Origin: Xiphias gladius | Lineage: Eukaryota > Chordata > Actinopteri > Istiophoriformes > Xiphiidae | DNA length: 64,000 bases | Assembly: GCF_016859285.1 (NCBI RefSeq) | Contig: NC_053417.1 | Coordinates: 25,299,206-25,363,205 of the forward strand | Direction of reading: 5' to 3' | In this document: positions 1 to 11,739 of the stretch, piece by piece | Numbering within the stretch: position 1 is the stretch's first letter | How the letters are laid out: every line of letters begins with the position of its first letter | The notes under the pieces: model-generated | Told to the model about the DNA's origin: nothing | Database searches by the model: none | The model's input: the letters and a program-made list of their open reading frames with translations, nothing else | Position numbers and translations under genes: made by a program

Positions 1-1080
1 CACACTTAGAAGTCAATGATTTTCTGATTTAATTACAACATCTGATGGAGCAGGATTTAGAATTTCAAAATTTGGAAGGACAGATGGCTCCTGGCTAACA
101 ATTACTTTTTATTCTTCACTAAAAATATGAGGAATAACATACATTTTGCATTCTTTACCCTCAACTGCCACCAGGGGTCTAAATGAAATGAGAAATAGTC
201 TCATTTTCTTCGTGTTTTGATCCCTTCAGATCAACACAAAACATGCATGCATTAAAATCTCTCTGAAACATGTCACATAACACACACATCAACATTGAAA
301 GACCAGTTTCTCCATATCCGTCATTATCTTGCCTCATGATTGCTGTTTGTTTTACAGGAGAAGAGAAAAAAATATATGTGTCTAGTCAAATCATTGAAAT
401 GAAGATGTTTTATGTAAGCTTTTTCAACAGTTTCACCAGAACAGGTTGTTTTAACCAGTAGAAAACTAAAGAAAATTGTCAACCGGTCATCACAACATTA
501 AGAAATCACTAAACAACGGGACGCCTCAGTCCAGTGTGCGACCGGTAGTTGATGCCTACCTTGAGACCAGTCCACAAACAGGATGTTGAGCTCGGGTTTT
601 GAGGATGACAATTGCAGCACTGATGTCTTTTGGAACCATTTGATTGGATGGTTTAGAAGACATTTCGGCCGCTGCTAAAGTGCACACAACAAAACCTTGA
701 TATTTCATATTATTAAACAGGAAAAGGACAAAAAAATAAAGACATAAACAAGGACCAAAACTGCACGGACTAGACGAAAGTACAGCGTCATATCTACAGT
801 GCTCACAACATTAATGATTCAAAAGTCTGTCAGCACAGCACCAGCCTTTGAAGGAGTCAAACCTGGAAACAAAGGAACGGTCTCTGTGGCACAACAAAAT
901 AAAAAAAAAAACTAAAAAAAAACAAGAGCCCATTCCTTCCATCTGTATGTCAATTCATGAAAAAGAAATATTCATAGTATGTCAACATGAGACATACAAC
1001 CAAAAGGCAAATAACTTTCTCAAGAGTATCATGTCTGGCTCCCATGACATGTTTTTTCTCCTTTGATAAAAGATATATTC
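1..1080. other. No supported gene; AT-rich flank
   Basis: I see no exon supported by both conserved protein sequence and splice sites in this stretch. It is AT-rich and contains an A-rich tract near 900-925. One short minus-strand open segment (about 560-639) with an ATG and a GT boundary is discussed among the rejected items. Confidence 0.5.
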
Positions 1081-1084
1081 GGGT

Positions 1085-1920
1085 CTAACTTGGCTCTTCC
1101 AGGTACGTAGGATGACCCTAGCAGCTGAAATGAAGCCTGTTAGGGCTAGAGCAAATGCTGGCTGTGAGATCTTGGGTATACGCGGCCTGTCCCCAAGAGG
1201 CAAAGTTGACTTGATTCAGGCACAGGTATACCTAACCACTCCTGTATTGTTTTGATTAGCGCTCTCCAGAAATGCAGAGCCCGAGGGCAGGACCACATTG
1301 CGTGGATAAAGGTCCCCTCATGCCTTTTACATTTTCAGCACAAATTGTTTTCTGGTATACCCATTTTATGAAGATGGACAGGTGTAAAATAATATCGATG
1401 TAGCATCTTGTAGTGTGTAAATTTTCCCTGAGCCTCTCTTATTAACCAGCCTGCACTGGAAATGAACTTTACCCGAGAGTCCTTTATCAGTGTTCAAATT
1501 CAAATCCCTCTGCCAGATAAGCCTGAGGTTCTAACAGCTGCCATATATTGTGTTGGGAATCATCGTTTAAAAGGTGGAGACTGAATGGTTATTTCTAGGT
1601 AATTTAAAAAAGCGCTGACACCATATTATCCTCCCTGGGCAAGTGCTTAACTACACTCCCCAGACTACTTCTTATTTGGAAATATCTCCAGAAGTCTGAT
1701 CTATCTTTTAGTGTGAGCTGCCTGCCGAATTCTTGATAAGATTTGAATGTTTTACCAGCAGCCAGATCATCTATATTTCGTACACCACCAGAAAACCAGG
1801 AGTGTGAAGAATATACCTGCTTATATTGTGAAATCTTTAATAATTTGTGAATTTTGGTCCAGACCATCCTTCAGTGTAGTAAAACTGGATTAGTCTCTTT
1901 AATTAGTCTCTCCCCAGGCT
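1085..1920 (-). mobile_element. L1-clade LINE ORF2 C-terminal relic
   Basis: Read on the minus strand, this region gives the C-terminal part of an L1-type ORF2 protein. The segment around 1390-1300 translates as YYFTPVHLHKMG, followed by a cysteine/histidine motif (C-x2-C, then FIHAMWSCP) typical of the region after the reverse transcriptase of L1-clade elements. It continues through ALHFWRALIKTIQEWL and ends near 1090 with an ISAARVILRTWKS-like tail. An in-frame TGA replaces a conserved codon inside the cysteine motif, and the upstream part (about 1900-1600) lies in a shifted frame. It is therefore a dead, 5'-truncated copy. The exact 3' boundary was not determined. Confidence 0.8.
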
Positions 1921-2519
1921 TATTCAGAGATGGGGGATTCTACTTATCTTAAAATTTTAAGCATAACTGTTTTAGCTGTGTTCTGTCCAATGTCTAAAAT
2001 AACTGTTTCAAGTACTCCTTATAAGCATCTGCTTACAACTACAGACGTTCAGATTTTATTTAATGCTTTTGGTCTGAGATGAAATGATAAATGGGTTTTT
2101 ATAACTACTTTTTTTACACACATTTCTTTTTATATAACAATTTTACATAATAATTTATTTGTTGTTTTTGTATTTTCAGACCTGCTGATGGCTGGTTGGG
2201 GGGTTCATTTCCACAACAACTTTGTGCTCATTTTGTGTCTAATACAGCTGCTGCAGAGATAAAATGGGAAACAAAAGAATAGAGTAAAAAATGAACATAC
2301 ATTCCCACAGATATATCATTAAAAACAAATATAATTGGGAAAAAAACAACAAAAAAATAAATAATGATTATAAGAAAGCCCCCAGATAAAAGTGAGTTTT
2401 CAGAAGGGACTTAAAAGAAGATACTGAGTTTGCAAGTCTGATTCTACTAGATTCTAGTACTACTATCACTACTACTGATAATAATTATAATAATATGAAT
2501 AGTAATGATGATTATTATC

Positions 2520-2538
2520 ATTCTTTTCATCTTCTTCC

Positions 2539-2570
<32 letters not shown>

Positions 2571-2590
2571 TTCTTCTTATTTTTATTATT
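2520..2590. repeat. Pyrimidine-rich (TCT/TTC)n tract
   Basis: About 60 bp of TTC/TCT triplets follow an ATA/AAT-rich tract, just before the CpG-rich segment. The open frames here (poly-Phe/Leu, or poly-Arg on the other strand) come from the simple repeat and are not proteins. Confidence 0.85.
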
Positions 2591-2749
2591 ACCAGTTTAT
2601 GTAGTAGTAATAGTATTGGGCTGTACGTGTGCGTATGAATACGACAACACGAGTGGAAAATGCCAACGACCAATCGTATGCCTGCAACAAAAAAGACCCG
2701 ACACAACCTGATGGCCTCTGTCATTTTCCCTTGCGTTTTTTTTTTTTTT

Positions 2750-3354
2750 CTATTCCTGAACCGGCATCGTCGACCTCGGGATTGTCTGCGTGTTCCCGCC
2801 CGGTGCCCATATTTCCGACGCCACGTAAAGGCAACGTCGGCTTTCAGCGCAGGGTATCATGGCGCAGGGGAGGCCAGAGAGCTCGGCGGCGTCAAACTTT
2901 AATCTCGGCCGGATTCGTGCGGCGCTGAGGCCTTGCACCGTCTGAGAGCGTCAACGCCAGGTGACGGCGAGCGCCGGTAAGTCGTCTTAAAAACCGAGTT
3001 GGCAGAGTTTGTTTTTTTTTGAATGTGGCTATTGCGGACGAACAGACCGACGCGAGCAGCAGCGAACGGTCGTGTCCCGTAGGGAAATAACGTTGCGAGC
3101 CTCGCACGAACATGGCGCTACTTTTATGCGCAACGCCGGTCTCGAACATGTGAAATTCCAGCCGCTGCTTCAAACTCTTGCTTGGTGTGTCACCACACTA
3201 GGTTCCTGCTGTACACGCCGCAAAACGGCTCTTTCTCGGCACACAGACGGGCATTTCGTCAGTGGTCAAATCATGGCGAAAGTTGATTAGCATGACCGAA
3301 GTTGCCGAACAGTCTTCATCTCGCCGTGTTGTAGTCGTACCGATAGCGACAACA

Positions 3355-3394
<40 letters not shown>

Positions 3395-3480
3395 GTGAGC
3401 TCCACTGACGCTCCATCGCTGTGCGTGTGGCTTCGGGCCTAGCGTTGTATCTAGCGTTGTATCTGAGCCATGGTCTAGCA
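2750..3480 (+). promoter_or_regulatory. klhl21: CpG-rich segment, probable klhl21 promoter and 5' UTR exon
   Basis: CpG dinucleotides are sharply enriched here compared with the AT-rich flanks, as expected of a vertebrate gene start. The first klhl21 coding exon opens with a 3' splice site at about 12174 (a pyrimidine tract, then CAG), so at least one non-coding exon lies upstream. A good 5' splice site, GCCG|GTAAGT, lies at 2976/2977, so a first exon ending at 2976 is the best candidate. The assignment rests on position, orientation and base composition. It could instead be the promoter of a minus-strand neighbour, or bidirectional. Confidence 0.5.
3345..3395. repeat. (AAT)n/(ATG)n microsatellite
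   Basis: AATAAT repeats grade into AATGAT units. The poly-Ile and poly-Leu reading frames across it are artefacts. Confidence 0.85.
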
Positions 3481-3639
3481 CTAGCTACCACATTTGAATG
3501 TTATCATGGGCCACACAGGGCTATTTAAGACTGAGGCCTCACTGTGCGCAGTATTTGGACGCGTACGGCTGCATGACCCGAACGACACAAGTGTAAACCG
3601 GTGGTGGGACAAAACTATGTACATCTACACGGTTTACTG

Positions 3640-4512
3640 TACTCCGGTGCAGATTTGACCCACCTGCACTTTACTCGGCTGTCTTTTCTTTTCGTGCCAC
3701 TGTTTGCTCCTGCTCCACTACATTTTCAGAGGGGAAATATATCGGAGTTTTGAATCCGCTACATTTATCTGAAAACTTTAGTTACTGGCAGTTACTTTAC
3801 AAATTAGGATTTTTTTTTTGCATACACAAGATATGAAGAGCTTATAAAACTATGATGCTCCACTTATAGATTGAACTAGCCAACGGTATAAACAGCTAGA
3901 GCCGAAACCACTGGTCATTTGCCGCAATATTAAGAGGCAACTACTTTGATAAATGTCCAACAGTCATTTTTCATGTAAAAATAACAAACATCTTATCATG
4001 ATTCCAGCTTATCAGACGTGAACATTTGCCGTTTTTCCTTTTTTAAAAAGTATTATTCGTAATAATTTTAAGGTTTGGACAGAACCGTCGTTATGAGGAT
4101 GTGAGTCTGGGCTCTGGGCAAATGTGACATGCATTTCTCACTATTCTCTTAATTTTTACAAACCGAACAATCAATCAGGAGATTAATCCTTAATTTAAAT
4201 AATCATTAATTGCACCTTTTCATATAAAAATAGCTAAAAATTAGCTCCACCTCAACCAACTACAACAGTAAAATGTTTCCACATGAATACAGCAGTAATA
4301 ATTTAATGATGCAATACTATAACACTCACAGGGATCATTTTACTACATTTAGTACTTTTATCTTTAATGCTTTAGGTATATTTTCTTGATTACACTTACA
4401 TACTTTTACCTAAGTAACATTTTCAATGGAGGAATTCTACTTGTAATGGAGAATTTTCAAAGCATGGATTAGTACTTTTATTTAATCATCTGAATACTTC
4501 CCCCACCACTGA
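3640..4512 (+). repeat. Composite interspersed repeat ('CTCCACTACATTT' family), copy 1
   Basis: The segment opens with the CACTTTACTC / CTCCACTACATTT module and closes with a CTTTTACCTAAG ... TAATGGAG module ending CCACCACTG. Both modules recur around 29843-30720 and 17640-18455. Between them lies a diverged TAATCGATTA-type element (about 3905-4205). The same junction order is seen in the 29.8 kb copy, so this is a composite family and not two chance insertions. No protein is encoded. Confidence 0.7.
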
Positions 4513-4834
4513 TGCTTATGATAAATTCTTACTATAACTGTCGTTACAGGAGCAGGAATTACAGGAATGCAGGAGTTGGATGATAGAGCACATCACATGG
4601 TATTTGAAATCATCCCTGGTGGTAAAGCCTGAGTCAAAATACAAAATAGGCCTTCCGAGCGGCGCTAAAATTTATTCTACCGGCATTCCCCTATGCAAGA
4701 CTAATGAACCATTGGCAACTTCACTTGGACAGTAATAGTCTTAACCGTAAAACTATAAATCTAGCCAGGAAAACTTCCACTTGAACTGGTAGGGGTTCAT
4801 TTGACTTTCTCAAGGACACGTCAGCAGAGCACAG

Positions 4835-5240
4835 TTGTGGTAACTTAAGTAAAAGTAGAAATACAACAGTATAAAAATACTACCTCGCAAGTAAAAGGCC
4901 TCCATTCAAAACTTTTAAGTAAAAACTTTAAGTAAAAGTATGAGTATTAGTGCCAAAACATACTTCCAAAGTATCACAAGTGAGATTGCTATACTTATCA
5001 TATCTTTCTTTGGAATAGTATAAATTAAAATATATTCTAATATATTAATTATGTCAGTTTGGAGATAAATTTTAATAACTTTTTATAGCAGTTGGGCAGT
5101 TTAAATTATGATGCATTGTTATAGATTAAAAGCTGATCAGATATTTTACATGTAAAATTTTAATCTGAAAAGTAACTATAGCTGTGAATTAAATGCAGTG
5201 TAGTAAAAAGTAAAATATATCCCAATGAAATGTTGTTGAG
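4835..5240. repeat. Partial repeat of the stepwise AAGTAAAAGTA family
   Basis: Repeated AAGTAAAAGTA motifs, plus the GCAAGTAAAAGGCCTCCATTC segment that resembles the closing module of the 3640-4512 composite. It looks like a separate, fragmented and rearranged copy. No coding potential was seen. Confidence 0.55.
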
Positions 5241-5261
5241 TAGAAGTATCAAGTAGAGCTA

Positions 5262-5620
5262 CAATGATTAATGGAGTAGTTGATCATCAGAAAATGAATC
5301 AGCAATTATTTTGATATTCGATTAATCGTTTTAGTGATATATATATATATATCCCCCAAACAAAAATGCCAAACATTCAGTGGTTCACTGGTTTACTGCC
5401 TTTCTTTGTTATATATGAGGGTAAAATGAATATCTTTAGATTTTGGACAGATGTTTGAATATAATAAATAATTTTAATGTGTTACCTTGGGCTGCAGAAA
5501 ATAATAACAAGCATTTTTCACTATTTTTGGAAATAATTGGCAGAATGATTGATTGTAAAAAAAAATATTGTTCTTGTTAGTTTCAGTCCTAGTATCAAGT
5601 AATATAAAATTAAAATACTC
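5262..5620 (-). repeat. TAATCGATTA short DNA-transposon-like repeat
   Basis: Contains GATTAATCG, an AAATGCCAAACATTCA segment and GTAAAATGAATATCTTTAGATTTTGGAC. These match, in order, the minus orientation of the family seen many times in this window (for example 7640-7980 and 11740-12115). An (AT)n tract at 5338-5352 is embedded. It is diverged and non-coding. Confidence 0.65.
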
Positions 5621-6662
5621 AAGTAAACACAAGAACCTAAGAATTGTACTTAAGTACAGCACTTGAATACACATACTTGGTTGCACTCCAGGGCACTGGC
5701 AGGGAAGATGTTTGCTGAAATCGTGCTTGAATATGGGTTGTTGATGTTGAAGGTCTGGCCTTGAAACCAATGATTAGGCCCGCTAAGATCGTGTCTAACT
5801 ACTGCTGGTCGTCGTGATTGCATAAAAAGCTCTACAGCCAAAACCACACTATTTCTATGAGAAGAATATGTCCATTCTCACACTGTCTCTTATCTGAGTC
5901 TTGTTGCTGCTAGTAGCCTCGTGCTGGCCCTCCTTAGTGGGGAATGAGACGAGTGCATGCTGTGGGGAGTCTGTGGTTGCCTTTTTATGGCCAGGCCAGG
6001 CTCAGTTGAGGAGAAACAGGGGTTTATGTCGCTCCACTCTGGTGGTTGCCTTGGCCCCGGCAGCCTGGAGCAATAGCAGACTGAGCAGCTGTCTTAATGT
6101 GGTTGTTGACGTAACAGGTGCTGCTGTAGACCACACGAATCTGAGTACTGCTATTTTACAGAATGGGTTACACGTTGCTGATTTGATGACTTTTTATTAT
6201 TGCAGAAAAAAAAATCCTTCCAGGTTATATGCTTCATATTCTCTGTCACGTATTCATTGTTTTGATTTTCAAAGAAGCCTAAGCTTAACACTTGCAAACT
6301 AAAATATGAAATATGCATAGCCAAGATTCAACAAGGTGATTCTGTAAACAGTAGAGCTTTTCTACTGTTGATGCTGAGATGACAAAAATGCAAAATAGTG
6401 TTGAGGCCTGTCTGTAAATTGCCTTTGTTGGTAATTCCAAGCTTGCACCAGCAAGGGGCAACACTTGCATTGAGACGGAGAGGCAGAGAACACACAGTAA
6501 GCACCTACATGTAAACTGTTTTTGATTTACCATTTTTATATGCACAGAACAGCTCCCAGATAAACAAGCTGTACCTTCACTGAATACTTGGGACTCTTGG
6601 AAGTCACACTGTGTTATGAAACTGGGATTCATAGTCACGCCCTGCAGTGAATAAATCTAGCC

Positions 6663-6698
<36 letters not shown>

Positions 6699-6850
6699 CT
6701 TTAAATGAAGCAAGATGGCTTTTACAAGAGGATGCTTTGTTTTTTTTTTTTTGTAATGTTTTGCTTTTGTTTCCATTCTGTGTTCTGCCTTTGAGTATTT
6801 TGCCTTTGTATTTTTACTCAAATATCTCAGTAACTTTTTCGATTGTTTGC
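5620..6850. other. No gene seen; poly-T tract
   Basis: No conserved exon was recognised. A run of about 30 T's lies at 6667-6697 and a shorter one near 6740. The 133-codon open frame starting at 5901 shows no recognisable domain or suitable splice context and is taken as chance. Confidence 0.5.
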
Positions 6851-7630
6851 CACAAAAGTGTGTACAGACATTATATGGTCTCAGACAATGTATCCTGATG
6901 ACTTTGGAGAAAGCTTGACTTTTTCCTGTAGCACCACAGTGAGGTTGATATTTGTGGCTTTGGTTGAAGTATCTCTACAACAATTGGAAGGATTGCCATG
7001 AAATTTGGTAGAGTTTCTTGGTGCTCTAGAGGGTGAATCCGAAAGACTTTGTTGATCTCCTGACTTTAGAGTTTTCACTTATCCTGTGAAATATATAGAC
7101 GCCCAGCTGTCGGATTGGCACAACATTTTGTGCAGACATTAATGGTCCCCAGAGGATGAATCCTACCGACAGACATGATCCGCAAAGTCAGTACTTTTCT
7201 TCTACTGCCACATAAGGTTCACATATGTGGTTCTGAGTGAAATCTCTGGAAAACTATGGCATAGATTCCCATGAAAATTGGTGCAGACATTAATGTTCCT
7301 CTCAGGATGAATTATAATAACTTTTTTTTAACGTTTCTCAGTAGCATCATCTCAGTAGTATCATCAGATCAAAATTTTAATTTGTCCAATACTTCAGTTT
7401 ATGTCCAAATACCTGCAACCTTTGTGTTTATTGCTAATTAGCAAACGTTAGATGCTGAAAATGGTCAACATTATACCTGCTTAACACCATCATGTTAGCA
7501 TTGTGAGCATGCTAGCATGTTGACATTGAAGTTTTGTTCAAAGAGTAACTGTGCCTAAGTACATCCTCACAGAGCTGCTAGCATCACTGTACACTCTTAG
7601 CAAAAATACCAAACACGTGATGGCTCCAGC
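6850..7630 (+). repeat. Interspersed repeat 'GCCATGAAATTTGG...GTTAGCATTGTGAGCATG', long copy
   Basis: Successive modules are CAACAATTGGAAGGATTGCC ATGAAATTTGG, the ACCACAGTGAGGTTGATATTTG segment, a repeated CAGACATTAATG...AGGATGAATCC block, then TTAGCATTGTGAGCATGCTAGCATG and CAGAGCTGCTAGCATC. Shorter copies occur at 7990-8230, 50750-51080 and 51715-51870, with a reverse copy at 10085-10715. It is a high-copy percomorph repeat without coding capacity. Confidence 0.75.
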
Positions 7631-7639
7631 GCCTCAAAT

Positions 7640-7980
7640 TTGCATCCATTTTGATAATTTTTAATTATCATTTAAGTAATTTTTAAGCAAAATTCTCAAC
7701 TATTGCTGGTTCCATCTTTTTTGCAGTTTGAAGAGGTGCTGCTTTTCTCTGTTTTTGTATCACTGCAAACTGAATATCTTCAGGTTTTGCACTGTTGGTC
7801 AGACAAAGAAAAACATTTGACGATGTGACCTTGGACTGTGGGGAACTGTGATGGGAATTTCTCACATGTTTTCCTGACATTTTATAGATTAAAACGATGA
7901 ATCAATTCAGCGAGAAAATAATCAGCAGATGAACTGATAATGAAAATAGTTTCTAACTGAATTCATAAAATTAATATCTT
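7640..7980 (-). repeat. TAATCGATTA short DNA-transposon-like repeat
   Basis: Core blocks appear in order: TTGCTGGTTCCATC, GCTGCTTTTCTCTG, CTGCAAACTGAATATCTTCAGG, CTGTTGGTCAGACAAAG, GACGATGTGACCTTGGACTG, and an end with CATTTTATAGATTAAAACGATGAATC. It is nearly the same as the copy at 11740-12115, so the two may be relatively recent. Confidence 0.75.
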
Positions 7981-7989
7981 AGGGTTTTG

Positions 7990-8230
7990 GACTGTTGATC
8001 AGAGAAAAGTAAAAACATAATGACATTCCCATCAGTCTCAGTTGTGCTCTGTGTTAGCATGGTAACACACTAAACTAACATGGTGAACATTATACCCGCT
8101 AAACATCAGCGTGTTAGCATTATCATCGTGAGCATCTCAGCCTTTAGCCCAAAGCACTGCTGTTTCTAAGTGCAGCCTCACATAGCCGCTAGCATTACCG
8201 TAGACTCTGAGTCTTGTTCTTGGATATTTT
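7990..8230 (+). repeat. Partial copy of the GTTAGCAT/GCTAGCAT repeat
   Basis: Contains GACATTCCCATCAGTCTCAG, AACATTATACCCGCTAAACA, GTGTTAGCATTATCATCGTGAGC and GCCGCTAGCATTACCGTAGAC, in the same order as the end of the 6850-7630 copy. Confidence 0.7.
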
Positions 8231-9630
8231 AACTCTGACTCAATAGGTTTAATTTGGTCAGAGCCTTAAAATGAAATTACTCTGAGGTTTATATTTACAG
8301 TAGTTACGATTGTTTGTCTGTCTACAGATACAGTAGTAACATGGTTCCCAAATACAGACATAGACCCTCTCATCAACCTGTTTAAGGAATAGAAAATAAC
8401 ATACTCCAACAATCCTCTAGAGTTTTAGGCAGGGTGTTACCAAGTCTTGTGACTAACAACATTGTACCTCACTGAGTGTTTTTTATCCTGAATATAACCG
8501 CAGATCATGAGTTCAGCTCCAGGGGCATGAGGGCTAATGCTGTGTATAGTATGTGATGAAAGGGGGCACAGGGACCCTTTCACCTATATAGCTAGGCTGT
8601 GCCTGTGGGTGGGGTAGTTGTCTGGCTGTTAAACTGGTCTCTCTGTGCTCTTCAGTCACAGCACTGAGATTGTTTCCACACCTCTGCTGTTTCCCTCCCT
8701 CTCACCTTCCCTCTCTCCCTTTCCTTTGAGAGTATAAATCTGTGTCAGCTATTCTTGGAGCTAGTTGGTAAACACACTGATTTTAAGTTGCTCAGTATTC
8801 CTGCCTGTTGGAGTTTGAAGCTACCCATTAGAGTTTGCTGTTTGTGATCATGTGTTGTAAAAGATAAAACAGCCAAAACGTGAAGATGAAGAACAGATGT
8901 TAGAGTTGAATGACTCCCACTTTTGCTAAAGACTTTTTTTTGCATTCATAACACAGGACAGTGGGAGTAAGAAATCACATACACGATCCCGTGAAAGAAA
9001 AGCTCATCACTTCTATGTAAGGAAATGTCATTATCCACTCTAAGATAAAGACAATCACTTACACATAAGTTATGAAGATGTTTTTTTTTCAGTGCAGGTC
9101 TGGTTTGTGAAGCCCTGTTTGCCCTTCAGAGAGCAGTTTGATCCCCTGTAAAGTTATGTGGACTGCTGCATTGCTGAACCCTGGTGTGGAATGTGTGCTA
9201 AGTCCTTTGGCCAGAGGACCAGGGGCTTTATTGCAACCTTTAAACAAATCTCTGAAAGGAGATACCTGTGTATTTTGAGAAGGGATGATCATCTCCAAAT
9301 ATTGACAAGAAGCTTGGATCGGCCTTAAATGCAGGTTCCTATTAAGTAAATAAAAACTGGTGTTTTAAAAAAATCTGTTGAAATGTTTTACTGCTTTCTA
9401 CCATTTGTTCTTTTTCTTCTGGTGATTTTAATAGGAGTGAATACCTGAAATTTTATCCCCACTACAATGTCACAATCAAGTGTACTTCTCAGTAAGCAGC
9501 AATGACGTATTAACAGGATTATAGTATCAAATATATTTCAGAATTGGAAGCAGAAAACCTTTTCTATGATCCGTATTTAATAGATTATTAGGTGGTGGCG
9601 GTTCAACAGATTTCAACAGGGGAAAAATAT
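8230..9630. other. No gene seen
   Basis: Apart from short pyrimidine-rich stretches (about 8690-8730), I recognise neither conserved coding sequence nor a named repeat. This lies inside the presumed long first intron of klhl21. Confidence 0.45.
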
Positions 9631-9639
9631 CCACATATG

Positions 9640-10080
9640 TGGGGTCACAAAAAAAAAAATGTGGAAGAACGTGAAATTTAGCTGACTCTGTTTGCTCTGT
9701 AAAGTGTCAGAAAATAGTGAAAAATGGCTTTCACAATGTTCTAGAGACCAACATAAGGTACTCCAATTTTTACTTTTGTCTGACCAACAGTCCAAAACCC
9801 AAAGATATTAATTTAAGGACTTCAGCTAGCAACATTTCAATTTTCAGTTTAGTTCATGCACCGATTATTTTCTCGATTAATCGATTCTTCGTTTAAGAAG
9901 AATGTGAGAAATGCTAATCTCAGTTTCCCATGCTCCAAGGTGGCATCTTCAAATGTTTGGCTTTTTGTGACCTACAGTCCAAATCCAGAAGATATTCAGT
10001 TATATACAACAGAGAAAAGCAGCAAATATTCACACTGGACAAGGAGCGGCAAATTCTCAGATTTAAGAAGCTGGAGCCAT
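9640..10080 (+). repeat. Two abutting TAATCGATTA-family fragments
   Basis: One fragment (about 9700-9815) carries GTCAGAAAATAGTGAAAAATG and CCAACAGTCCAAAACCC. A second (about 9855-10060) restarts the element with CGATTATTTTCTCGATTAATCG and repeats the downstream block (CTTCAAATGTTTGGC, ACAGTCCAAATCC). Both are plus orientation, so this is a head-to-tail pair of partial copies. Confidence 0.7.
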
Positions 10081-10084
10081 CATA

Positions 10085-10715
10085 TGTTTGGTATTTTTGC
10101 TAAGAGTCAACAGCAACGCTAGCAGCTCTGTGAGGCTGTACTTAGGCACAGTGGTTCTTTGAACCCAACGCTAACACTAACATGCTAGCATGCTCACAGT
10201 GACAATGCTGACATCATGATGTTACGTGGGTATAATGTTGACCATGTTCACCGTCTGAGTTTAATGTGTTAACGTGCCAGCATATGTTAATTAGAACCAA
10301 AAACAATGTGCAGCTAAGGCTGTTGGAAAAGCCATTCATTTTGCAGATATTTGGTCATAAATCAACACTTAAAGTATTGGACACATTAAAATTTTGACCT
10401 GACATTGGCTAGATGAAAATTTGTGGGATCAACAAAGTTATTACAATTCATCCTGAGGGGGTCATGGATATCTGTAATGAATTTAATGGCAATCTATCTA
10501 ATAGTTGTCGAGAAATTTCACTCAATTGTCAGAAATTTCAACCTCATGATGGGGCCAGAGTAACAGAAAGGGGATCACCAAAGTTAGTAGGATTCATCAT
10601 CTTGGGACCATGAATGTGTATACAAAATTTCATGGCAATTAATCCAATAGTTATTGAGATATATCAGTGGGGACCAAAGGGATGGACCACCGACAGACAG
10701 ACCGACATTGCCATC
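10085..10715 (-). repeat. Reverse copy of the GTTAGCAT/GCCATGAAATTTGG repeat
   Basis: Reads CGCTAGCAGCTCTGTGAGG, CATGCTAGCATGCTCAC and TATAATGTTGACCATG, then a block of ATGGCAAT and ATTTCATGGCAATTAATCC motifs. This reversed order matches the 6850-7630 element. Confidence 0.65.
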
Positions 10716-11005
10716 CCAAGAGCAATTATCCAAATAGTTCCGAGTTGACTTTCTGTTGATTGTCTAATCATTTCATTATTAAGAGTGTGTTTCTGACACC
10801 TGAGTCGTCCCCGTGCCTGTTTGTCTGCGGTGAGTAGGGCCTGTGCTGGTGCGTTTGTGCTTTGGTAAGCTTATTGGAGAATACCATGACGGGAAGGTCT
10901 GTGTTTTGGTCGGCTGCTGTGCTGATGGTGGTGTGGGGGCCCAGGCTCGGCTGGCTCTTCTCTCAAAGGCAACTTACTCACACTGACTGACCGCACAGAC
11001 ATACC

Positions 11006-11008
<3 letters not shown>

Positions 11009-11067
<59 letters not shown>
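11009..11067. repeat. (TG)n microsatellite
   Basis: An uninterrupted GT/TG run of about 59 bp. The poly-Cys-Val and poly-His-Thr frames across it are artefacts. Confidence 0.95.
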
Positions 11068-11068
<1 letters not shown>

Positions 11069-11739
11069 TGGAGGGGATTATATTCTCCCCACTGCATGTT
11101 AGGTGTTCTTCCGGACCCCTCCCCTTCCCTGGAAATGGACACTGGTGTATTTTTAGCCCCTGAGCACAAGCAAGCTCTCTTTCTTAAACACGGGCAAGGA
11201 GCTGGTTGTGTTCACCAGAGTCGTGCTGAGCTTCGCTGTCGTATATTCGAGACTGTTGTACGCTGTCAGTTTGCTTGTGAAACGTGCGTGGAGGGGCTCG
11301 TCAGGTAGGAGAAAGAACAGTTTGGGATTTTTGATTGATACATTTTTTTTTTTAATTTATTTGAGCCAGTGCCCTGGAACATGGCTTAAATGTAGGGCTG
11401 TATTGTTTCTAAAGTGATCATTATTTACCAGTGAAATTAACTCATGGAAAATTGTTTTGGCTTGTGTGTTCTGTTTTGCTTTTCATCTGGCATTGAGCTT
11501 GCAGAGTTGTAAACTCATACACCTTTTGTTTTTGATCTTTGCTAGGACTATTGTGTGACTGTGAAACTTTCTTCAATGTTAAACGACTTCATAGCCATTT
11601 CTCTTTTCCTTCACGATTAGAGACCGCTGTGTTTGATAATGGTATTTTTTGGTATAAGAGATTCCACGCTTTCAGAAAATTAGTCAACAGCTGTTTTGAT
11701 AAACAATAAAGGATTTAAGTAATTTTTCGAGCGAAAAAA

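Noticed and set aside
555..645. Minus-strand ATG (about 639) followed by 25-27 codons (MSSKPSNQMVPKDISAAIV...) up to a CAAG|GTAGGC donor-like site
   Set aside because: Short, no recognised homology and no second exon seen. It could be a real first exon of a gene lying outside the window, but cannot be supported.
2505..2724. Poly-Phe/Leu and poly-Arg frames
   Set aside because: Artefacts of the TTC/TCT microsatellite.
5901..6302. 133-codon plus-strand frame
   Set aside because: No recognisable domain, no start or splice context, and the composition resembles neighbouring non-coding DNA.
6446..6463. CTCF-like CCAGCAAGGGGCAAC
   Set aside because: Departs from the core at key positions; weaker than the 41512 site.
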